7,972 bases of DNA from NCBI GenBank assembly GCA_019423445.1, contig JAHZBJ010000098.1, positions 1-7,972 of the forward strand, written 5' to 3'. Of this stretch, positions 1 to 4,357 are shown piece by piece; the first letter of the stretch is position 1, and each line of letters begins with the position of its first letter. The DNA comes from Oscillospiraceae bacterium. GTDB taxonomy: Bacteria > Bacillota > Clostridia > Oscillospirales > Ruminococcaceae. Made by a program: the position numbers and the translations under genes. The notes under the pieces are model-generated. The model was not told the origin of the DNA. It saw nothing but the letters and a program-made list of their open reading frames with translations, and did no database searches.

Positions 1-28
1 CGAAGAAAGGGAGGGGATGATGCTGTGA
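1..28 (+). CDS. 3' end of an upstream gene, probably potB-like permease (partial)
   Basis: Reading frame 2 from the window edge is open and ends with TGA at 26-28, giving a C-terminal tail of about eight residues (EEREGMML). The stop overlaps the GTG start of the next gene by four bases (GTGA), the same kind of coupling as seen between the next two genes, which suggests a continuous operon. In polyamine transporter operons the gene before potC is normally potB, so this is the inferred identity. The eight residues themselves carry no family signal, so the product name rests on context only. Confidence 0.5.
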
Positions 29-879
29 AACACCTTTCCAGATGCTGGACCGGCCTGGTTCTGGCCTTCCTGTACCTTCCCATTGGGGTGCTGATCCTCT
101 ACAGCTTTAACGCCAGCAAGTCCCGGTCGGTGTGGGCCGGTTTTTCCCTCCGCTGGTATCGGGACCTGTTTTCCAATGAGTTGATCCTCACCAGCCTTTA
201 CAACACCCTGGTGGTGGCCCTCTGCGCCTCCCTCATTGCCGTAGTCCTGGGGACCGCTGCCGCCATGGGCATTTACAGCATCCGCAACCGGTGGTTCCGG
301 GCGGCGGTGATGAACGTCACCTATATGCCCATTCTGAACCCGGAAATCGTCACCGGCGTTTCCCTTCTCCTGCTCTTTGTTTCGGCAAACCGCATTGGGG
401 AGTTGATCACCGCCGCCACCGGTATCCCCATGCCGGAACTGAACCTGGGTTATCTGACCCTGATCATCGCCCATGTCACCTTCTGTACCCCCTATGTGAT
501 TCTGAATGTCCTCCCCAAGCTCCGGCAGATGGACCGGTTTGTCTACGAGGCGGCCCTGGACCTGGGGTGCAGCCCGGCGTCCGCCTTTTTCAAGGTGATT
601 GTCCCGGAGATTATGCCCGGGGTGGCTACCGGTTTCCTTATGGCCCTCACCTACTCCATCGACGACTTTGTCATCAGCTACTTTGTCAGCTCCGCCACCT
701 CCCAGACCCTCCCCGTCACCATCGGAGCCATGGTCCGCAAGCGCATCAGCCCGGAGATCAACGCCCTTTCCGCCATTATCTTTGTGGTGGTGCTGGCCAT
801 CCTCCTGGCCATCAATTACACCAGCGCCCGCCGGGAGCGGGCCGCCGCCGTCCGGCAGGGGGGAGGGAGCCTGGGATGA
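25..879 (+). CDS. potC: Spermidine/putrescine ABC transporter permease PotC
   Basis: A 284-residue inner-membrane permease subunit that would pair with PotB and the ATPase PotA to import polyamines. About six hydrophobic segments are visible, near residues 8-28, 61-83, 96-120, 141-163, 200-221 and 250-266. The ABC-permease EAA loop that docks on the ATPase lies at residues 175-200: EAALDLG, then a spacer and IVPEIMPGV. The N-terminal part with FSLRWYRDLF and the stretch YSIDDFVISYF match the PotC/PotI branch as I know it. Length fits the family (about 260-285). The GTG start at 25 is chosen because GGGAGGGG lies 8 nt upstream and GTG overlaps the preceding stop; the ATGs at 17 and 20 are in the preceding frame. 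The stop overlaps the potD start (ATGA). PotC versus another di-/polyamine or opine permease cannot be fully separated, but the following PotD supports it. Confidence 0.92.
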   Translation: MKHLSRCWTGLVLAFLYLPIGVLILYSFNASKSRSVWAGFSLRWYRDLFSNELILTSLYNTLVVALCASLIAVVLGTAAAMGIYSIRNRWFRAAVMNVTYMPILNPEIVTGVSLLLLFVSANRIGELITAATGIPMPELNLGYLTLIIAHVTFCTPYVILNVLPKLRQMDRFVYEAALDLGCSPASAFFKVIVPEIMPGVATGFLMALTYSIDDFVISYFVSSATSQTLPVTIGAMVRKRISPEINALSAIIFVVVLAILLAINYTSARRERAAAVRQGGGSLG

Positions 880-2120
880 AAAGACGACTGACCACCCTGT
901 TTCTGGCCCTGCTTCTGGCTCTGCCCCTGGGAGGTTTGACCCAGGCCTGGGCCGAAGAAGAAACCCTCATGGATTACAGCTCCATGGATACCGCCTACTA
1001 CACCCGGTTCAAGGGGCAGGGGCGGAGCCTCAATGTCTATAACTGGGGGGAGTATATCTCCGACGGCTCCGACGACAGCCTGGATGTGAACAAGGCCTTT
1101 GAGGAGCTTACCGGCATCGATGTGGTTTACTCCACCTTCGATACCAACGAAGCCCTTTATGCCAAGCTGAAAACCGGGGGCACCAGCTATGACCTGATTA
1201 TCCCTTCGGACTACATGATCGCCCGGATGATTGAGGAAGGGATGCTCCAGCCCCTGGATTTTGAGAACATCCCGAACTTTTCCTACATCAATCCCCGGTA
1301 CAAGAATCAGGGATATGATCCGGAGAACCTCTACTCGGTTCCTTATACCTGGGGAACGGTGGGGCTCATCTATAACACCACCATGGTGGACGAAAACGAC
1401 CTCATCGACAGCTGGAGCTACCTTTGGAGCGACGTCTACGCCGGGAATATGCTGATGTTCTCCAACTCCAAGGACGCCTTCGGCATCGCCTTTAAGATGC
1501 TGGGCTATCCCATCAACGCCGAGAGCAAAGAGCAGATCGACGACGCCACCGAGCTTCTCAAGGAGCAGAAGCCCTTGCTTCAGGCCTACGTCATGGATGA
1601 GATTTTTGACAAGATGACCGGCGGGGAGGCGGCCCTGGCCCCCTACTACGCCGGGGACGCCGTCACCATGATGGAGGACAATCCGGACCTGGCTTTTGTG
1701 GTGCCCAAGGAGGGCTCCAACATCTTCACCGACGCCATGTGCGTCCCGGCGGACGCGGAAAACAAGGAGCTTGCGGAGATGTCCATCAACTTCATGCTGG
1801 AGCCGGAGGTTGGCCTTGCCAACATTGATTACATCGGTTATTCCACCCCCAACGACAAGGTGTACGAGCTGCTGGATGACGAGGTGAAAAACGACCCGGT
1901 GCGGTATCCTGACCAGGAGCTGCTGGACAACTGCGAATACTTTGTGAACCTCCCCTCCGACCTTGCCTCCTACATGGATGAGAAGTGGACTGAGCTGCTT
2001 TCCGCCGACGCCGGCTACAGCGAAATGGTGATGCCCCTGGTGCTGCTGGGGTGCATCGTTGCCACAGTGGTTCTCAATTCGGCCCGGGCCGTCCGGCGCC
2101 GCCGCCATATGAACCAGTAA
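876..2120 (+). CDS. potD: Polyamine ABC transporter substrate-binding protein PotD, C-terminally membrane anchored
   Basis: A 414-residue extracytoplasmic binding protein delivering spermidine/putrescine to PotBC. The N-terminus is a signal peptide (MKRRLTT, hydrophobic run to residue 20, likely cut after AWA at about 26) without a lipobox cysteine. The mature part has family landmarks: LNVYNWGEYI (52-61), the YSTFDTNEALYAKLKT block (85-100), YDLIIPSDY (105-113), YSVPYTWGTVGLIYN (153-167) and GYSTPN (321-326). E. coli PotD is 348 residues; the extra length is an N-terminal insert (about 27-50) and a C-terminal tail with a hydrophobic segment at about 384-400 followed by RRRRH. That looks like a stop-transfer anchor replacing the lipid. 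ATG 876 is chosen because GGAGGGAG lies 6 nt upstream and the ATGA overlap couples it to potC; the open frame runs further upstream but only inside potC. Function is confident at family level; exact substrate is not. Confidence 0.93.
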   Translation: MKRRLTTLFLALLLALPLGGLTQAWAEEETLMDYSSMDTAYYTRFKGQGRSLNVYNWGEYISDGSDDSLDVNKAFEELTGIDVVYSTFDTNEALYAKLKTGGTSYDLIIPSDYMIARMIEEGMLQPLDFENIPNFSYINPRYKNQGYDPENLYSVPYTWGTVGLIYNTTMVDENDLIDSWSYLWSDVYAGNMLMFSNSKDAFGIAFKMLGYPINAESKEQIDDATELLKEQKPLLQAYVMDEIFDKMTGGEAALAPYYAGDAVTMMEDNPDLAFVVPKEGSNIFTDAMCVPADAENKELAEMSINFMLEPEVGLANIDYIGYSTPNDKVYELLDDEVKNDPVRYPDQELLDNCEYFVNLPSDLASYMDEKWTELLSADAGYSEMVMPLVLLGCIVATVVLNSARAVRRRRHMNQ

Positions 2121-2141
2121 CAGGAAAGGAAGTGCTTTGAG

Positions 2142-2513
2142 ATGACGTTCCGCATGGTACACAACAACATCAATGTCCTGGACCTGGAAAAAAGCGTAGC
2201 CTTTTACAAGGAGGCTCTGGGGATGCATGAGGCCCGCCGCAAGGAGGCTGCCGACGGCAGTTTTATCCTGGTGTTTATGGAGGACGGCTTTTCGGGGCAC
2301 CAGGTGGAGCTCACCTGGCTCCGGGACCGGAAGGAGCCCTACAACCTGGGAGACAACGAGATCCACATGGCAATGGCCACCGAGGACATGGAGGCTGCCA
2401 AAGAACACCACCGCCGGATGGGGTGCATCTGCTACGAGAATCCCTCTATGGGGATCTACTTTATCAGCGATCCCGACGGCTATTGGACTGAGATCGTTCC
2501 CCTGAAAAAGTAA
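2142..2513 (+). CDS. gloA: VOC-family protein, lactoylglutathione lyase (glyoxalase I)-like
   Basis: A 123-residue single-chain vicinal-oxygen-chelate protein with two beta-alpha-beta-beta-beta halves. The glyoxalase I metal-ligand set is present at the expected places: His7 (MVHNNINVLD), Glu56 (HQVELTW), His75 (NEIHMAM) and Glu117 (DPDGYWTEIV). FYKEALGM at 22-29 and DPDGYWTEI at 110-118 are family signatures. Enzymes of this type isomerise the hemithioacetal of methylglyoxal and a thiol to a lactoyl thioester, detoxifying methylglyoxal in the cytoplasm. In many Firmicutes glutathione is absent, so the thiol cofactor is uncertain. It is slightly shorter than E. coli GloA (135). AGGAAAGGAAG precedes the ATG, and the gene starts 21 bp after potD with no terminator between them, so it is probably the last gene of the operon. 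Another VOC activity is possible despite the intact ligands. Confidence 0.82.
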   Translation: MTFRMVHNNINVLDLEKSVAFYKEALGMHEARRKEAADGSFILVFMEDGFSGHQVELTWLRDRKEPYNLGDNEIHMAMATEDMEAAKEHHRRMGCICYENPSMGIYFISDPDGYWTEIVPLKK

Positions 2514-2542
2514 CGGAGGGGACGGAGAAGCGAAATCCATGC

Positions 2543-2588
2543 AAAAAAGCGCAGGAGCCAGAAAGATGGCTTCTGCGCTTTTTCTTTT
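2543..2588 (+). terminator. Hairpin terminator after the pot/glyoxalase operon, probably bidirectional
   Basis: GCGCAGGAGCC (2549-2559) pairs with GGCTTCTGCGC (2568-2578), 11 bp with one G-T pair and an 8-nt loop. It is followed by TTTTTCTTTTT on the + strand. On the other side a run of six A (2543-2548) gives a T-tract on the - strand, so the same hairpin can also stop transcription of the converging DUF2812 gene that ends at 2616. Confidence 0.85.
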
Positions 2589-2615
2589 TCCATGGTTGGT
2601 AGGAAACCCCTTATG

Positions 2616-3827
2616 TCATCCCTCTGAAATGCTTTCCGCCAGAATGGCGGTCCATTCTTCCAGGGGAACGCCGTCGCAGCGGAACTCGGCATGGACCACC
2701 CGGTTCCCGGTCTGAATCACCGCTGTGGTGTAGCCGTAGCCATCCCGGTAGACGAAAGCCAGGTCGGATCCCGGCACCGGGCAGTCCAGCAGGGCGAATC
2801 TATCCTCCCGCCGGTCCTCCCGTAGATACTCCCGGGCCAGCTCCCGGGCGATCCAGGGAGCGGTGGTTTGGTGGTAGTCCAGGAAAAGGGAGCCGCTTGC
2901 CTCGATCCCATCAGGGCGGGTGATTTGGCCATGCTCGCTCCAGTTGGCGTTATAGGGGGCCAGCCAGTCCTCCCACTCCAGAACGGTGTTGAAGCCCATG
3001 CCGCTCATGTTCCGGAACAGCTCCCCCTCCCCGGCCAGGTCCGCCAGGGTGGCGAAGGGGGGATTCCCCTGGTACTCCTCCAGGGGGACCCGGTTGGTGT
3101 CGGAGGCGGAGACGCCCCAGTCCCAAAGGAGGGCCCCCACCCACAGCACCAGAAGCAGCAGTTGGAGAAGGGAGAGAATGGGATGGCGGCGAGTACGGCG
3201 CTTCCAGCTTCCGCTCCGGTGGTCCAGAGGTTGCCCCGCCAGAAGCTTTTTCTCCAGCTTCCTCAGCCAGAGGAGCTCCCGGAGAGAATCCCGAAGCACC
3301 CACAGGAACAGGAAAACCCCCAGAAGAATGAACCAGGTCCCCATTTGGATCATGGTGAGAAGGGGGCCTGTGGCAAAGGTGAGAAGGGGGTAGAGGACGA
3401 ACCAGAACAGGGTGTTGAAAAAGGCGGCCCGGCGGCGCCTGCGCACCTCCCGGAGGACCATGGCCTGGACCGCCGGGTCGGTGTTCAGCTCCCGGGCGCC
3501 GGGGAGGGAGGAGCGGTAGACATAGAACTCCCCCCGGACCGCCACATATTCCCAGCCCAGCTCCCGGCAGAGCTCCACCGCCTGGGGGTCCGGCTCCCCG
3601 CCGTTGTCGGAGAGGATGCCGGTGCTTTTGGGGGCGGCTTCCAGGCGGTACCGCACCTTTTCCGGTTTCCCCTCCTCGAAGGTGGCAAGGCCGGCGAAGA
3701 AGCCGTCCCTGGTCAGGTGGAACCCCTCTTCCGCCATATGGGAGAGCCAGCTCTCGGTCCCCTCCACGTCGTAGGAGGGGCATGGGGGGAGACGGTGAAT
3801 GGTTCGGCTCTTTTTCTCAGTGCTCAT
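2616..3827 (-). CDS. DUF2812 domain membrane protein, partner of the PadR regulator
   Basis: A 403-residue membrane protein. Residues 11-105 match the DUF2812 pattern: HRLPPCPSYDVEGTESWL, then MAEEGFHL, then GKPEKVRYRLE and GWEYVAVRGEFYVYRS. Three membrane segments follow, near 134-153, 160-178 and 216-236. Arginine-rich stretches before TM1 (RRRRRR at 129-133 region) and between TM2 and TM3 (KRRTRR near 209-214) place the DUF2812 part in the cytoplasm by the positive-inside rule. The final 165 residues (about 237-403) would then lie outside the cell; this part carries GYGYTTAVIQTGNRVVHAE-like beta-strand features and matches no family I recognise. The ATG at 3827 has AGGAGG 6 nt upstream, inside the end of the PadR gene, and overlaps it by 11 bp, so the two are translationally coupled. 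DUF2812 genes are commonly found beside PadR regulators; the biochemical role is unknown. Confidence 0.85.
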   Translation of the reverse strand: MSTEKKSRTIHRLPPCPSYDVEGTESWLSHMAEEGFHLTRDGFFAGLATFEEGKPEKVRYRLEAAPKSTGILSDNGGEPDPQAVELCRELGWEYVAVRGEFYVYRSSLPGARELNTDPAVQAMVLREVRRRRRAAFFNTLFWFVLYPLLTFATGPLLTMIQMGTWFILLGVFLFLWVLRDSLRELLWLRKLEKKLLAGQPLDHRSGSWKRRTRRHPILSLLQLLLLVLWVGALLWDWGVSASDTNRVPLEEYQGNPPFATLADLAGEGELFRNMSGMGFNTVLEWEDWLAPYNANWSEHGQITRPDGIEASGSLFLDYHQTTAPWIARELAREYLREDRREDRFALLDCPVPGSDLAFVYRDGYGYTTAVIQTGNRVVHAEFRCDGVPLEEWTAILAESISEG

Positions 3828-4155
3828 AGGGATCCTCCTCTCTGCGGGCCTGAGCCTGCTCCGCGTCCAGGACGCATTGCCGCAGGCGTTCCAGTTCAGC
3901 GTCGTAAGCCTCCAGGCCCCTTCGGGTGATACGGTAGGTGCGTTTGCGCCCCTCCACCTCTACCTCCTGGATGTATTTTTCCTTTTCAAACCGGGCCAGA
4001 ATGGTGTAAAGGGTGGCGGGGCCTATTTTCAGCCTTCCGCCGGTGCGTTCTTCGATGTATCCGGCGGCGTCGGTGCCGCACATGGGGCCATGGCGGAAGG
4101 CCATCAGCACATAGAACATGGATTCGGTGAGAAGCTCCAGGGAGCGTTTGGGCAA
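3817..4155 (-). CDS. PadR-family transcriptional regulator
   Basis: A 112-residue DNA-binding protein of the short PadR class. The winged helix covers about residues 5-80: LELLTESMFYVLMAF, GTDAAGYIEERTGGRLKIGPATLYTIL (recognition helix region with the family hallmark GPATLYTIL at 45-53) and EKYIQEVEVEGRKRTYRITRRGLEAY (wing). The last 30 residues (EAYDAELERLRQCVLDAEQAQ) form a helix suited to dimerisation. I choose the TTG start at 4155 because AGGAAGGAGGGG lies just upstream and the residues from there fit the family N-terminus; the open frame continues upstream through the promoter and terminator and is not coding there. It is first in a two-gene unit with the DUF2812 protein. PadR proteins repress nearby genes and often their own; the tandem repeats at 4176-4213 are the probable binding site. 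The inducer is unknown. Confidence 0.92.
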   Translation of the reverse strand: MPKRSLELLTESMFYVLMAFRHGPMCGTDAAGYIEERTGGRLKIGPATLYTILARFEKEKYIQEVEVEGRKRTYRITRRGLEAYDAELERLRQCVLDAEQAQARREEDPYEH

Positions 4156-4175
4156 ACGGGACCCCTCCTTCCTGG

Positions 4176-4213
4176 GATATCGTTTATTGATATCGTGTAT
4201 TGATATTATATTG
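4176..4213. promoter_or_regulatory. Tandem 13-bp GATATC repeats, candidate PadR operator
   Basis: Two 13-bp direct repeats, GATATCGTTTATT (4176-4188) and GATATCGTGTATT (4189-4201), differ at one base and are followed by a decayed third copy starting GATATTATATTG (4202-4213). Each unit opens with the palindrome GATATC. The array covers the -10 box, the expected start point near 4198 and the first part of the leader of the padR gene. Binding there by the PadR dimer would block transcription, which is autoregulation by inference from family behaviour. Confidence 0.65.
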
Positions 4214-4233
4214 AGGAAGATGGGGGATGTCAA
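4205..4233 (-). promoter_or_regulatory. Consensus sigma-A promoter of the padR-DUF2812 unit
   Basis: On the - strand, TTGACA (4233-4228) and TATAAT (4210-4205) are separated by exactly 17 bp, a full match to the housekeeping consensus. Transcription would begin near 4198, leaving a leader of about 43 nt to the TTG start at 4155. Such a strong promoter makes sense if it is normally held off by the repressor it encodes. Confidence 0.85.
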
Positions 4234-4245
4234 TGGGGGACTATC

Positions 4246-4275
4246 CAAAAGGCCCCGGGGATCACCCGGGGCCTT
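4246..4275 (-). terminator. Hairpin terminator after the Sel1-repeat gene
   Basis: AAGGCCCCGGG (4249-4259) pairs perfectly with CCCGGGGCCTT (4265-4275) around a 5-nt loop. On the - strand the stem is followed by a short TTTT run into the padR promoter region. It lies 83 bp beyond the Sel1 gene stop at 4358 and would keep its transcription from reading into padR. The T-tract is short, so termination may be partial. Confidence 0.75.
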
Positions 4276-4357
4276 ACCGCAGAGAAAAATTTGTTGAATG
4301 GGAATCCTGGTAAGAATAGGGCAGGGAAGTTGCTTACCGGGAGAGAGGCAAAGGGGA

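Noticed and set aside
291..875. An in-frame extension of the potD frame upstream of 876, giving a 609-residue open frame.
   Set aside because: It lies wholly inside potC in another frame, is rich in Pro/Arg/His with no family resemblance, and the ATG at 876 has a good ribosome site and a signal peptide.
816..2540. A 574-residue open frame on the - strand opposite potD and the VOC gene.
   Set aside because: It is the mirror of well-recognised genes; its sequence is Val/Gly/His-rich shadow typical of GC-rich antisense frames, without any domain.
2868..3929. A 353-residue + strand open frame across the DUF2812 gene.
   Set aside because: Antisense shadow: Pro/Gly/Glu-rich composition and no match to a family, while the - strand gene fits DUF2812 and has a proper ribosome site.
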